NCBI GenBank assembly: GCA_020200135.1
Contig: JAIVJI010000069.1
Coordinates: 18,417-82,416, forward strand
Direction of reading: 5' to 3'
From: Acidobacteriota bacterium
GTDB lineage: Bacteria; Acidobacteriota; Blastocatellia; Pyrinomonadales; Pyrinomonadaceae
DNA length: 64,000 nt
Translations under genes and position numbers: made by a program
Notes under the pieces: model-generated
Databases searched by the model: none
What the model saw: the letters and a program-made list of their open reading frames with translations, nothing else
What the model was told of the DNA's origin: nothing
Shown here: positions 25,183 through 34,415 of the stretch, piece after piece
Numbering within the stretch: position 1 is the stretch's first letter
Layout of the letters: every line of letters begins with the position of its first letter

Positions 25183-26991
25183 ATGTCCCTGACTCAAGGC
25201 AAGGCGTCGAAGCTCCTGCGCTGTCTCATCCTGTCCGCGCTGGCGCCCCTCTGCGCGCAGGCGCGCCCGTCCCCCGCGCCGCGGCAGACGCCGACCCCGC
25301 AGCAGCAGACGCCCGCGCCCCGGACGGGTCGCTCCTACGAGAGCGCGCCGCCGCCCGCGCGCAAGGCGGCGACGCCCGCGCCGCAATCGCCCTCGCCCGT
25401 CACCTTCGAGGACGCGGCCGCACGGCTCGGCGTGAACTTCCGCCACGCGGCCTCGCCGACCTCGCAGAAGTACCTGCCCGAAACGATGGGCGCGGGCGTC
25501 GCGCTCTTCGACTTCGACGCGGACGGCCGCCTCGACCTCTTCTTCACCAACGGCGCCGCGTTGGCCGACCCGATGCCCGAGGCGGGCGCGCCCGACAAGC
25601 GCGACCCGCGCTTCTGGAACCGGCTCTACCGGCAGAAGCCGGACGGCACCTTCGAGGACGTGACCGAGCGCGCGGGGCTTCGCGGCGAGGGCTACTCGAT
25701 GGGCGCGGCCGCCGGCGACTTCGACGGCGACGGACGGACAGACCTCTACGTCGCCGCGCTCGGCGGCGCGGGCCGCCTCTACCGCAACCGCGGCGACGGC
25801 ACGTTCGAGGACGTGACGCGGAAGTTGAACGCAGGGGTGGCGGGCTGGGGGACGAGCGCCGGCTGGTTCGACTACGACGCCGACGGCCGACTCGACCTCT
25901 TCGTCGCGCGCTACATGGAGTGGGACTTCCGCGCGGGCTCGCTCCACTGCGGCTCGGACGCGGCGCGCGCCTACTGCCACCCGGACAACTTCCGCGGCGC
26001 CGCGCCCGTCCTCCTCCATCAGAAACCCGACGGAACTTTTGAAGACGTGAGCGCGCGCGCCGGGATAGCCGACCCCGAGGGCAAGGGGCTCGGCGTCGTC
26101 TTCGCAGACTTCGACGGCGACGGACGGACGGACGTGTTCCAGGCCAACGACAACGCGCGGCAGTTCCTCTTCCGCAACAGGGGCGACGGCACGTTCGAGG
26201 AAGTGGCGCTCCCCGCCGGCGTCGGCTATGACGAGAACGGGAAGTCTTTCGCCGGGATGGGCGTGGACGCCGGCGACTTCGACGGAGACGGCCGCGTGGA
26301 CATCTTCGTCACCGCGCTCACGAACGAGACCTACCCGCTCTTCCGCAACAACGGCGACGGGAGCTTTAACTACGCGACGGGGACGACGGGACTGTCGGCC
26401 ATCACAGTCCCCTACTCCGGCTGGGGCGCGCGCCTCGCCGACTTCGACGCCGACGGCCTGCGCGACATCTTCGTCGCGCAGGGGCACGTCCTCGACACCA
26501 TCGAGAAGACGACCGGCTTCGTCGCCTACAGACAGCCGGCGCTGCTGCTCAGAAACACCGGCCGTGCGTTCGTCAACGTCTCGGCCTCGGCGGGGCTCGC
26601 GCGCCCGCTCGCCGCGCGCGGCGCCGCCTTCGGCGACATCGACAACGACGGCGACACCGACGCGGTCGTCGCGCAGACCGACGGCGCGGCGCTCGTCCTG
26701 CGCAACTCGGGCGCGAAGAACCGCTGGCTCGGGCTCTCGCTCGCGGGCGCGCGCGGCAACCGGCAGGGCCTCGGCGCGCGCGTGACCGTGACCGACTCGG
26801 GCGGCGCGCGGCAGGTCTTTGACGTGACGGCCTCGGGCAGTTATCTTTCTTCAAACGACACGCGCCTGCTCGTCGGCCTCGGAAGCAAGACCGGCGTCCG
26901 CACGGTCGAGGTTCGCTGGCCGGGCGGCAAGGCGCAGACGCTCAACTCCCCCGCGTTGGACACATACCACACCGTCCGCGAGCAGCCCTGA
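25183..26991 (+). CDS. Secreted FG-GAP/VCBS-repeat protein with ASPIC/UnbV domain (CRTAC1-like), copy 1
   Basis: 602 residues. Signal-like N-terminus then a Pro/Gln-rich linker (~25-70). There are at least six FG-GAP blades with Ca-binding-type loops ('FDFDADGRLDLFF', 'GDFDGDGRTDLYV', 'FDYDADGRLDLFV', 'ADFDGDGRTDVFQ'), forming a beta-propeller. The C-terminal ASPIC/UnbV domain ends 'VEVRWPGGKAQTLN'. Homologues are CRTAC1-type extracellular matrix or carbohydrate-binding proteins. Function in bacteria is unresolved. A paralogue follows 58 nt downstream, so the pair is probably a tandem duplication. Confidence 0.9.
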   Translation: MSLTQGKASKLLRCLILSALAPLCAQARPSPAPRQTPTPQQQTPAPRTGRSYESAPPPARKAATPAPQSPSPVTFEDAAARLGVNFRHAASPTSQKYLPETMGAGVALFDFDADGRLDLFFTNGAALADPMPEAGAPDKRDPRFWNRLYRQKPDGTFEDVTERAGLRGEGYSMGAAAGDFDGDGRTDLYVAALGGAGRLYRNRGDGTFEDVTRKLNAGVAGWGTSAGWFDYDADGRLDLFVARYMEWDFRAGSLHCGSDAARAYCHPDNFRGAAPVLLHQKPDGTFEDVSARAGIADPEGKGLGVVFADFDGDGRTDVFQANDNARQFLFRNRGDGTFEEVALPAGVGYDENGKSFAGMGVDAGDFDGDGRVDIFVTALTNETYPLFRNNGDGSFNYATGTTGLSAITVPYSGWGARLADFDADGLRDIFVAQGHVLDTIEKTTGFVAYRQPALLLRNTGRAFVNVSASAGLARPLAARGAAFGDIDNDGDTDAVVAQTDGAALVLRNSGAKNRWLGLSLAGARGNRQGLGARVTVTDSGGARQVFDVTASGSYLSSNDTRLLVGLGSKTGVRTVEVRWPGGKAQTLNSPALDTYHTVREQP

Positions 26992-27049
26992 GCGGCGGAC
27001 GCCTTTTGATTTGAATTCCCCTTTTGATTTGAACTCCGAAGTAACGCAG

Positions 27050-28924
27050 ATGAAAAGTCCGTCCCCTTCCGCCCGCGGCGCGCGCGCTCTCGCCCTCTCG
27101 GCCCTCGCCTCGCTCCTTCTCTTCCCGGCGCGACTCCCGGCGCAGACCGCCCAGCCCGCGCAGACGGGCGGCGTCTCGACCGGCACCGGGCTCGTCTCCG
27201 CGACGCGGCGCACCGCCGGCATCACCGACGCGAAGGCGCCCGTCGTCTTCGAGGACGTGACGGCGCGCACCGCGCTCGCGCAGTTCCGCCACGCGGCGGG
27301 CGGGCCTAAGAAGGACTACATCGTCGAGACGACCTCGGGCGGCGTCGCCGTCTTCGACTACGACAACGACGGGCTGCCCGACGTCTACCTCCTCAACGGC
27401 TCGACGATGGCGGCCGAGCGCGGGCGTGAGAAGCCGGCGCGCGCCGCGCTCTACCGCAACCTCGGCGGCTGGAAGTTCGAGGACGTGACCGAGCGCGCCG
27501 GCGTCGCCAACGGGCGCTGGGGCATGGGCGTCGCCGTGGGCGACTACGACAACGACGGCTTCGCGGACATGTTCGTCGGCAACTTCGGCACGTCGCGCCT
27601 CTACCGCAACAACGGCAACGGCACCTTCACCGACGTCGCGCCCAAATTAGGCGTCGCGCGCAAAGGCTGGTCTACGGGCGCGAGCTTCGGCGACTACGAC
27701 GCGGACGGCCGCCTCGACCTCTTCGTCCCCGGCTACGTCGCGCTCGACATGGAGAACCTCCCGCCGTCGCCTTCGGACGCGCCCCGGCCCGGGCAGGTCA
27801 CGCAGAACTTCTGCCAGTTCCGCGGCGTCCCCGTCATGTGCGGCCCGCGCGGGCTGAAGGGCGACACCGACTCGCTCTACCGCCAGAAGGCCGACGGGAC
27901 GTTCGAGGACGTTTCCGACAAGTCGGGCGTGAACGACGCCTCACGCTATTACGGCTTCTCGTCGGCGTGGGTGCGCGTCGACGAGGACGACCGGCTCGAC
28001 CTCGTCGTCATCAACGACTCGACGCCCAACCAGCTCTACATCAACAACGGCGACGGGACGTTCGAGGAGACGGGCTACCCTTCGGGCGTGGCGCTGAACG
28101 AGAACGGGCGCGAGCAGGCGGGGATGGGGCTCGGCGTCGGCGACTACGACAACGACGGGCGCGTGGACTTCTTCGTCACGAACTTCTCGGACGACTCGAA
28201 CACGCTCTACCACAACGACGGCGAGGGCAACTTCACCGACGTGACCTTTCAGACGGGGATGGGCGAGCCGTCCATCCCGTTCCTCGGCTGGGGCGCGGCC
28301 TTCCTCGACTACGACGCCGACGGCTGGAAGGACGTCTTCGTCGCCAACGGCCACGTCTACCCCGACGTCGACGGGCAGCAGTGGGGCACGTCCTACGCGC
28401 AGCAGCCTTTGCTCTTCCGCAACAACGCGCACCCGGACGCGCAGCAGGCCGCGCGCGGCGCGCGCAAGTTCGAGCGCGTCGGCGTCGCCCCCGGCTCGGC
28501 TCTCGCGGAGGCGTGGCCGAGCCGCGGCCTCGCCGTCGCCGACCTCGACCAGGACGGCCGGCTCGACCTCGTCCTCAACAACACGGACGCGCCGCCCGCC
28601 CTGCTCCGCAACGTCACGAGCGGCACGGGGGCGAAGAACCACTGGCTGCGTCTGCGCCTCGTCGGCGACCCCGCGCGCAAGAGCCCGCGCGACGCGACCG
28701 GCGCGACCGTCTACGTCACGACGGGCAAACTCCGCCAGCGCGCGGACGTGACGAGCGGCGGCAGCTACTCCTCGCAGAACGACCCCTGCCTCTACTTCGG
28801 CCTCGGCGCCGCGACCAGAGTGGACAGGCTCGAAGTCAAATGGCCCGACGGCTCCGCCGAGACCTTCGCCGCGCCCGCCGTGGACAAGACGCTCACGCTC
28901 ACGCAGGGCAAAGGCACGAAGTAA
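27050..28924 (+). CDS. Secreted FG-GAP/VCBS-repeat protein with ASPIC/UnbV domain (CRTAC1-like), copy 2
   Basis: 624 residues from the ATG at 27050. Signal peptide ('ALALSALASLLLFPARLPAQ'), FG-GAP blades ('FDYDNDGLPDVYL', 'GDYDNDGFADMFV', 'GDYDADGRLDLFV', 'GDYDNDGRVDFFV') and a C-terminal ASPIC/UnbV domain ('LEVKWPDGSAETF'). Blade order parallels the upstream gene, but sequence has diverged and a Cys-containing insert occurs in the middle ('FCQFRGVPVMCGPRG'). The intergenic spacer carries a direct duplication of CTTTTGATTTGAA (27003-27015 and 27021-27033). Ribosome-binding site is weak; coupling to the upstream gene is possible. Confidence 0.9.
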   Translation: MKSPSPSARGARALALSALASLLLFPARLPAQTAQPAQTGGVSTGTGLVSATRRTAGITDAKAPVVFEDVTARTALAQFRHAAGGPKKDYIVETTSGGVAVFDYDNDGLPDVYLLNGSTMAAERGREKPARAALYRNLGGWKFEDVTERAGVANGRWGMGVAVGDYDNDGFADMFVGNFGTSRLYRNNGNGTFTDVAPKLGVARKGWSTGASFGDYDADGRLDLFVPGYVALDMENLPPSPSDAPRPGQVTQNFCQFRGVPVMCGPRGLKGDTDSLYRQKADGTFEDVSDKSGVNDASRYYGFSSAWVRVDEDDRLDLVVINDSTPNQLYINNGDGTFEETGYPSGVALNENGREQAGMGLGVGDYDNDGRVDFFVTNFSDDSNTLYHNDGEGNFTDVTFQTGMGEPSIPFLGWGAAFLDYDADGWKDVFVANGHVYPDVDGQQWGTSYAQQPLLFRNNAHPDAQQAARGARKFERVGVAPGSALAEAWPSRGLAVADLDQDGRLDLVLNNTDAPPALLRNVTSGTGAKNHWLRLRLVGDPARKSPRDATGATVYVTTGKLRQRADVTSGGSYSSQNDPCLYFGLGAATRVDRLEVKWPDGSAETFAAPAVDKTLTLTQGKGTK

Positions 28925-28951
28925 GACCGCGGCTGAGTCACTGATGCGCCG

Positions 28952-30118
28952 CTAAAGCAAAGCCGCGCCGGTGTTGGCCCGGCCTTCGGCGAAGCGCGTG
29001 GGGCGGAGGGCGTGAACGTCTAAGGTGTGTGCGTCGCCGTCGAGGATGTGTTCGGCGAGCAGTTGACCGAGCGCGGGCGAGTGCATGACCCCGTGGCCGG
29101 AGGAGCCGTTGGCGAGATAAAAGTTCTCAAGGCCGGGCGCCGGGCCGAGGAGCGCGTGCCTGTCGGGCGACATCTCGTAGACCCCGGCACGGCACGCCGC
29201 GCGGTCTATCACCGCCGCGCCCAGACACGGCACGCGCGCACGCGCCTTCGACACGACGGCCGCCAGCCACTCCTCGTCCACGTCCGTCTCGAACGGGTCG
29301 GCGCCGTGCGGCGGCTCATCCGGCCAGAGCAGCAGCACCCGCCCGTCGCGCACGCGCAGGTGAAAGCCGTCACCGGCGTAGATGGTCATCGGCATCTCTT
29401 CGGGCAGCAGTTCCGTGGGGCGCGTGACGGCGATCTGCCGCCGGAGCGGCGTCACCGGAATCTCGACGCCGGCCAAACGCCCGACCTCAGCCGCCCACGC
29501 GCCCGCCGCGTTGACGACGACGCCCGCCGAGACCTCGCCGCCGCTCGTCCGAAGCGTGCGGACTCTCCCATTCGCGTCCACTTCAACGCCTTCGAGCGAC
29601 ACGCCGTACTCGAACCTTGCGCCGAGCCGCGCGGCGGCCTCCGCGTAGCCGCGCATGATTTCGAGCGGGCGGACGAAGCCGTCGGTCGGGCAGTAGACGC
29701 CGCCCGCCACGCCCTCCGTGTTCAAAGCCGGGTTGAGCCGCGCGACCTCTTCGGCCGTCAGGGCGCGCGCTTCGAGGAGCCCGCACTCGTGCTGCACGGA
29801 CTGCGCCGCGACGAGCGCGTCCAACTCGGCTTCGCCCGTGGCGACGAAGAGGTAGCCGCGTTGAAGAAAGCCCGGGTCAACACCCGTCTCCTCCTCGAAG
29901 CGCAGCAGCTTCTCGCGCGAAAGCATGGAGAGGCGGACGTTGACCTCGGTGCCGAACTGCGCGCGGAAGCCGCCGGTCGCTCGCCCCGTGCTCCCCGCGC
30001 CCGGCCGCGCGCCGCGCTCCAGCACCAGCACGTCGCGCGCGCCGCGCGCCGCGAGGTGGTACGCCGCGCTCGCGCCGACGACGCCCCCACCGACGATGAC
30101 GACTTCGGCTGTCCGCAT
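28952..30118 (-). CDS. FAD-dependent amine/amino-acid oxidoreductase (DAO family)
   Basis: 388 residues. N-terminal dinucleotide-binding motif 'VVIVGGGVVGASAAYHLA' with a Glu in 'VLERGARPGAGSTGRATGG'. There is a DAO-type substrate domain ('VTPLRRQIAVTRP'), and the C-terminal FAD-contact motif is 'YLANGSSGHGVMHSPALGQL'. It resembles sarcosine oxidase beta, glycine oxidase or proline dehydrogenase relatives; the secondary amine substrate is unknown. It starts 4 nt after the ROK regulator stop, so the two were probably one operon. Confidence 0.88.
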   Translation of the reverse strand: MRTAEVVIVGGGVVGASAAYHLAARGARDVLVLERGARPGAGSTGRATGGFRAQFGTEVNVRLSMLSREKLLRFEEETGVDPGFLQRGYLFVATGEAELDALVAAQSVQHECGLLEARALTAEEVARLNPALNTEGVAGGVYCPTDGFVRPLEIMRGYAEAAARLGARFEYGVSLEGVEVDANGRVRTLRTSGGEVSAGVVVNAAGAWAAEVGRLAGVEIPVTPLRRQIAVTRPTELLPEEMPMTIYAGDGFHLRVRDGRVLLLWPDEPPHGADPFETDVDEEWLAAVVSKARARVPCLGAAVIDRAACRAGVYEMSPDRHALLGPAPGLENFYLANGSSGHGVMHSPALGQLLAEHILDGDAHTLDVHALRPTRFAEGRANTGAALL

Positions 30119-30122
30119 TGTC

Positions 30123-31113
30123 TTAAGTCTCGGCGAGGCCGAACTTGCTGGCGAGGACGAGGCTGATGGCGCCCATCATCGTCGGCTCCGACAGAGTAGA
30201 GGCGACGATGCGCGCCGAGGGCAGGCCGCGCCGGATGCTGCGCTGGATGGTCTCTTCGAGCGAGGGCGCGATGATGGGCCACGCGCGCGTGATCTGGCCG
30301 CCGACGACCACCGCCTCGGGCGAGAGCCCGACGATGAGGTTCGAGATGCCGATGCCGAGGTAGTGCGCCGTCTCGGAACTCGCCCGCCGCCCCGCGCTCG
30401 CCGCGGTAAATCTGCCCGTCGAAGACTATCCCGGTGCCGAGGCCCTCGGCGACGAGCGCGATGATGAAGTCGCGCGCCTCAGACACCTCGGGCCGCCCGA
30501 ACCACAGCTCGGCGAGCGCGGCGGCGTTGGCGTCGTTGTCGACGCGCGCCTTCAGACCCGTCGCGCGCTCGATCTCCTCGGCGATGGGCCAGTCGCGCCA
30601 GCGGAAGTACGGGATGTAGATGGCGCGGCCGTTGCCGGTGTCCACGAGTCCGGGCAGGCTGACCCCGACGCCGGCGATGGTGCCCTGATGTTCGCGCGCG
30701 GCTATCTCGCGCAGCCGCTCGATGACCTGCGCGGCCAGCTCTTCGGGGCGCGGGCTGTTCTCGAAGCTCTCGCGCGAGAGCACGCGCCCGACGAGGTCGC
30801 TGGTGGCGATGGTGGTGTGCGAGGGCGTGACGTCGATGCCGATGGCGGTGGCGCCCGCGGCGCGCAGGCGGAGCAGCGTCGGGCGGCGCCCGCCGGTCGA
30901 GGCGCCCGCGCCTATCTCCTCGATGAGCCCCTCGTCCTTCAGCTCCTCGACGATGGTCGAGACGGTCGAGCGCTGCAACTCGGTCGAGCGCGCGATCTCG
31001 GCGCGCGAGATGGGCTCGCGGTCGCGTATGTAGTTGAGGACGAACTGCCGGTTGATGTCCCGGATCGTCGAAGACCGCGCCGCCTGCGCCTTCGTGAGAT
31101 CGATGCGTCGCAT
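30123..31113 (-). pseudogene. ROK-family repressor with internal deletion and frameshift
   Basis: The N-terminal part (from ATG 31113) is an intact winged HTH ('SRAEIARSTELQRSTVSTIV') plus the ROK sugar-kinase-like domain up to 'QIYRGERGAAGEF'. At ~30375 the next recognisable codons, in another frame, read 'ETAHYLGIGISNLIVGLSPE' and continue to a normal ROK C-terminus and TAA at 30123. Roughly 80-100 residues, including the zinc-binding CxCGxxGC segment, are missing at this junction, and one base is out of phase. The gene cannot make a standard repressor; an assembly deletion is the alternative. It was probably the regulator of the downstream oxidoreductase. Confidence 0.85.
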
Positions 31114-31121
31114 GTTGAATC

Positions 31122-31238
31122 AGTAGACAGGAGTCAGTAGTCAATAGGCTCCGCTTGATGTGCGTTGACGATGACAAGCCGGCCGCCCGGCTCTTAAAGA
31201 TTCTTCTACTGTCTACTGACTAATGACTCCTGTCTACT
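31122..31238. repeat. 3'-end hairpin element, family C copy 2
   Basis: Arms 31122-31143 and 31217-31238 pair at 21 of 22 positions around a 73-nt loop. Words GTAGACAGGAGTCAGTAGTC. It is 3 nt past the cytochrome stop (minus strand), between that gene and the ROK start. Confidence 0.88.
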
Positions 31239-31241
31239 CTC

Positions 31242-32432
31242 TTACGGCTTCGGCGCGGGCTGCGCCGGCATGTTGAAGAGAGTGTCTTCGACGGAGACAC
31301 CGGCCCTGACCTCCGTGAGCTTGCGCGTGAAGCTGTTATAGGTGTCAATGGCCGACGTGCGCATCGTGAACGGCAGCTTGATCCCTTCGACCTCACGATA
31401 GTCCTCGAAGTCTATCTGCTCGGGGAGCTGATTGAGGATGGCGTCGGTGAGCGTCAAGATGCGCAGGAGCAGCCCCGTCTGCGCGTCGAAGAAGTATCGG
31501 CGCTGGACGCCTTCCGACGGGCGGTCTACGACGACGACGGCGTCGCGGTCGCCGACCCTGCGTCGTCCGGCCACGCGCATCGTCTGCGCCGGCGTGAACT
31601 TGACGGCGCGGAACATATCGGCCACGCCCTTAATGTCGCCCAACTCCTTCGGCGTCACCGCGCGATGCGAGCGCGGGTTGACGACCCAGCCGGCCGCGCC
31701 GTTGACCGCCTGCGAGAACCTCCCCTGTTGCGGGATTTCGACGACCATCAGGAACTTGTCCGACCCCTTGACGGTGGCCTCGAACGGCCACACGCGTCCC
31801 TGCGAAGCCTCGCGCGTGCCCTTGAACGTCAGCGTCTCGGTCTTCGCCAGAGCGTCCTGGCCGCCGACGGCCGCGACGTACTTGTCGAAGACCTGTTGGA
31901 CGGTCGGCTGCGCCGGGCGCGGCGCGTTCGCCCCGGGCGCGGCGCCGGCCGGTGGCGTGGGGCGCGCGGCTGGCGCGGGCTCGTGCCCCGAGACGGCGAG
32001 CGGGAGCGTCGGCAGGCTCGGCGGGTGCTCCTGCCCGCGGTGGCAGGTGTAGCAGGTCACCTGGCCGCGGCTCAGCCCGAACTGGCCGCCGTTGACCGTG
32101 AGCACCATCCTCATCATCTCGCGCGCTATCTTCTTGTGCTCGTTCTCGTCGCTCTCCCAGACCCAGTTGGTCTGACCCGTCTGCGGGTCGCGCCCCTTGT
32201 TGACGTGGCAGAAGCCACACTGGACGCCGAGCGAGGCCGCGATGAAGTTCATCTCGGGGAGGAGCTGCGACTCGGGGAGCCCCTTCAAGACCTGTATGTT
32301 CTTGCGCGTCTGCTCGACGGGTCTGTCGGCGACCTGCGGCCCCTGCGCGGAGCCGCGCCCCCACAGCGCGAACGAGGCGGCGAGTGTCAGCGCCGCGCAC
32401 ACGACTCCGCGCATTAAACGCTCTTTCGACAT
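31242..32432 (-). CDS. Dihaem photosynthetic-reaction-centre-type c cytochrome with C-terminal LolA-like domain
   Basis: 396 residues. Signal peptide (~1-30). A PRC-cytochrome-like domain runs to ~140 with two haem motifs CGFCH (72-76) and CYTCH (127-131) and the typical 'KNIQVLKGLPESQLLPEMNF' start; the four-haem reaction-centre subunit is cut to two sites. After a Pro/Ala linker (~140-175), residues ~178-390 resemble an outer-membrane lipoprotein-carrier-like beta-sheet ('FDKYVAAVGGQDALAKTETL', 'DFEDYREVEGIKLPFTMR'). This architecture recurs in non-phototrophic Acidobacteria; the role is presumably periplasmic electron transfer or sensing. Family C hairpin follows the stop. Confidence 0.87.
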   Translation of the reverse strand: MSKERLMRGVVCAALTLAASFALWGRGSAQGPQVADRPVEQTRKNIQVLKGLPESQLLPEMNFIAASLGVQCGFCHVNKGRDPQTGQTNWVWESDENEHKKIAREMMRMVLTVNGGQFGLSRGQVTCYTCHRGQEHPPSLPTLPLAVSGHEPAPAARPTPPAGAAPGANAPRPAQPTVQQVFDKYVAAVGGQDALAKTETLTFKGTREASQGRVWPFEATVKGSDKFLMVVEIPQQGRFSQAVNGAAGWVVNPRSHRAVTPKELGDIKGVADMFRAVKFTPAQTMRVAGRRRVGDRDAVVVVDRPSEGVQRRYFFDAQTGLLLRILTLTDAILNQLPEQIDFEDYREVEGIKLPFTMRTSAIDTYNSFTRKLTEVRAGVSVEDTLFNMPAQPAPKP

Positions 32433-32658
32433 GAAGGCTCAAAAGTCCTTTCCTGGCTGGCTGGAGAAACGGCTCCCGGACGCCCGTGCCGGGGAGGCAC
32501 TCGGCGCGCGGCCGGAAGCGCCGGCGCGGGCATTGTACGTGCGGCCCCGCGCCGCGTCCACCACTTTTGATGAATTCATTGCAACCTTTCGTAAGGGCGC
32601 GCGTGAAAGGTTGGCGAGCGTCGGTCGGCAGACCAACACCCCGGAAGAAGGAGAGAAC

Positions 32659-33465
32659 ATGTACTCAGCCAGACCCAGAATTTTTCTCGCGCTCGCACTC
32701 GCGCTGTGCGCGGCCGGCGCCGCACGGGCGCAGACGCAGCAGCCGAAGCAGGAGGACAACTTCGTCACCCAGAAGATGTTCCAGAACCGCGTCTTCGACA
32801 TCAAGAACCGCGACCCGCAGAGCCTCGCGCGCGTGCTCGCGCCGCTGACCAGCGGCTTCCGCGGCGCGCTCGTCTCGCCCAACCCGGAGTTCCGCACCAT
32901 CTCGGTGCGCGACTTCCCCGAGAACATCGCCGTCATCGAGGAGGCCATCCGCCGCCTCGACACGCCCGAGGTCGCGCGCCCGGCCATCGAGTTCCACGTC
33001 CACATGCTCGTCGCCTCGAACGACGAGGCGACCCCGAGCCGCTACCCGGCCGAGCTGGCCGAGGTCGTCAAACAGCTCCAGACGTCGCTCGGCTACAAGA
33101 ACTTCAGCCTCATCGGCGCGCAGATCGTGCGCGGCAAGGAGGGGCGGAGCGAGAACACGAACAAGGGCGTCGCCGACCTGCGGATGGCCAACGACACGCC
33201 GGCCAACAAGAACCCGATCTACTACAGCTACAAGCTCAGCTCGGTCTCGGTAGACCGCGCGGGCGGCCAGCCGCGCGTACAGATCGAGGAGTTCCACATG
33301 GACCTGAAGGTCCCGCTCTGGCTCGGCGGCGACAAGATGGTCTACGAGAACGTCGGCTTCCGCAATCCGGTCTCGATGCGCGAGGGCGAGCGCGTCGTCG
33401 CCGGCACCACCAGCATCGCCGACAAGAGCGTCGTCGTCATCGTCTCGGCCGGGACGAGCAAGTAG
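32659..33465 (+). CDS. Secreted protein with secretin-N-like domain, no secretin channel
   Basis: 268 residues from the ATG at 32659 (GGAG upstream). Signal peptide 'IFLALALALCAAGAARAQ'. Residues ~40-115 form a secretin_N/NolW-like fold ('FDIKNRDPQSLARVLAPLTS', 'FRTISVRDFPENIAVIEEAI'). The rest is beta-rich and unrecognised ('EIEFHVHMLVAS'-like, 'VVAGTTSIADKSVVVIVSAG'). There is no channel domain, so it is not a type II/IV secretin on its own. Both its TAG and that of the convergent gene lie in the arms of a family C hairpin. Confidence 0.75.
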   Translation: MYSARPRIFLALALALCAAGAARAQTQQPKQEDNFVTQKMFQNRVFDIKNRDPQSLARVLAPLTSGFRGALVSPNPEFRTISVRDFPENIAVIEEAIRRLDTPEVARPAIEFHVHMLVASNDEATPSRYPAELAEVVKQLQTSLGYKNFSLIGAQIVRGKEGRSENTNKGVADLRMANDTPANKNPIYYSYKLSSVSVDRAGGQPRVQIEEFHMDLKVPLWLGGDKMVYENVGFRNPVSMREGERVVAGTTSIADKSVVVIVSAGTSK

Positions 33466-33575
33466 GCGGTAGGCAACAGTCAGTAGGGAAAACAACTTCG
33501 GCGGGCGTTGAGGGTTAAAACCCGACGCCCGCCGAAGTCTTTCTACTGACTACTGACTACTGTCTACTGCCTACT
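33461..33575. repeat. Nested 3'-end hairpin, family C copy 3
   Basis: Outer arms (33461-33486 and 33543-33575) are near-tandem GTAGGC/CAGTAGTCAGTAG words and pair imperfectly. Inside them a perfect 14-bp GC-rich stem (33495-33508 with 33525-33538) forms a classical hairpin. The stop codons of both convergent genes lie inside the outer arms. Confidence 0.85.
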
Positions 33576-34233
33576 GAATTATCGGGTGGCTGCCGCCGCG
33601 GCTGTGGTCGTAGGTCTGCTGGTAGAGCCGCCGGTCGTTGTGGTAGAGGACGATGTGCTCGCCCTCGTAGCGCGCGACGTTGGCGACGCGGCCGAAGTCG
33701 CGCTCGTGCTCGGCGATGAGGAACGCGCCCGGCTCCATCGAGAGCACCATCCCGGCGGCGAAGACGTAGCCGCCCTTGTCGTAGACGCTCCCCCTGTACT
33801 GCGCCGCGCCCACCGCGATGTCGGGCGAGTACGCGCCCGAAGAGTCGCGCTGGCGGTCGGGGCGGCCGATGAAGACCGTGTAGTCAGAGTAGTTCAGGCG
33901 CTGCCTGTACCCGCGCCTTTGCGCGACCGCGAAAAGCTCCGCGAGCCCGCCGTCGATGGCGCGCAGCGTCGCCGGGATCGGCCGGCCCACCGAGTAGACG
34001 CGCACGCCGCGCTGCGAAAGCGTCTCGAACTGGAAGCGGTCGCCCGCGACGCGCTCGGCCTGCGCGATGAGCCGCGGGTCGGCGCCACGCGTCCGCGCGG
34101 TCGGCTGGACGACGGGGGCGCGCCGCCGCCACTGCGCCCGCGCCTCGCCCGCGAGCGGCGAGAGCGGCGACATGAGCGCGCCGCCAAGCACGAGCGTATA
34201 AATACCTGCCCTCAGAATTCTTCCCTTCACCAC
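33571..34233 (-). CDS. Secreted protein of unknown function
   Basis: 220 residues with a signal peptide ('GIYTLVLGGALMSPLSPLAG' then 'EARAQ'). The mature part has 'QRLNYSDYTVFIGRPDRQRD', 'GGYVFAAGMVLSMEPGAFLI' and 'AEHERDFGRVANVARYEGEH', with three His near the C-terminus that might bind metal. No family recognised. The last codons, ATT CAG TAG, come from the family C hairpin arm. Confidence 0.65.
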   Translation of the reverse strand: MVKGRILRAGIYTLVLGGALMSPLSPLAGEARAQWRRRAPVVQPTARTRGADPRLIAQAERVAGDRFQFETLSQRGVRVYSVGRPIPATLRAIDGGLAELFAVAQRRGYRQRLNYSDYTVFIGRPDRQRDSSGAYSPDIAVGAAQYRGSVYDKGGYVFAAGMVLSMEPGAFLIAEHERDFGRVANVARYEGEHIVLYHNDRRLYQQTYDHSRGGSHPIIQ

Positions 34234-34415
34234 TTTGTCCCCCTCGCGAAAAAGTTCAGGCGCGTCGGTCGGGGGGTTTCTTCAACGCCTCCGACGGCGC
34301 GCCTGCTGTCTCTGACCCTTCCGCCTCGCGTAGCCGGGCCGCCTTCCGTCGCCCGCGTTGCGCCCCGCTCCGTTCGCCCCTCCGGGCGCCGTCGCGAAGC
34401 TCAACACGGGGAGCC

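Noticed and set aside
27003..27033. Duplicated CTTTTGATTTGAA as another word hairpin
   Set aside because: Direct duplication only, no complementary arm; treated as a small local duplication.
31242..32432. Evidence for phototrophy
   Set aside because: Only a two-haem PRC-type cytochrome is present; no reaction-centre, bacteriochlorophyll or carotenoid cluster, and the CrtC-like protein at 49570 stands alone.
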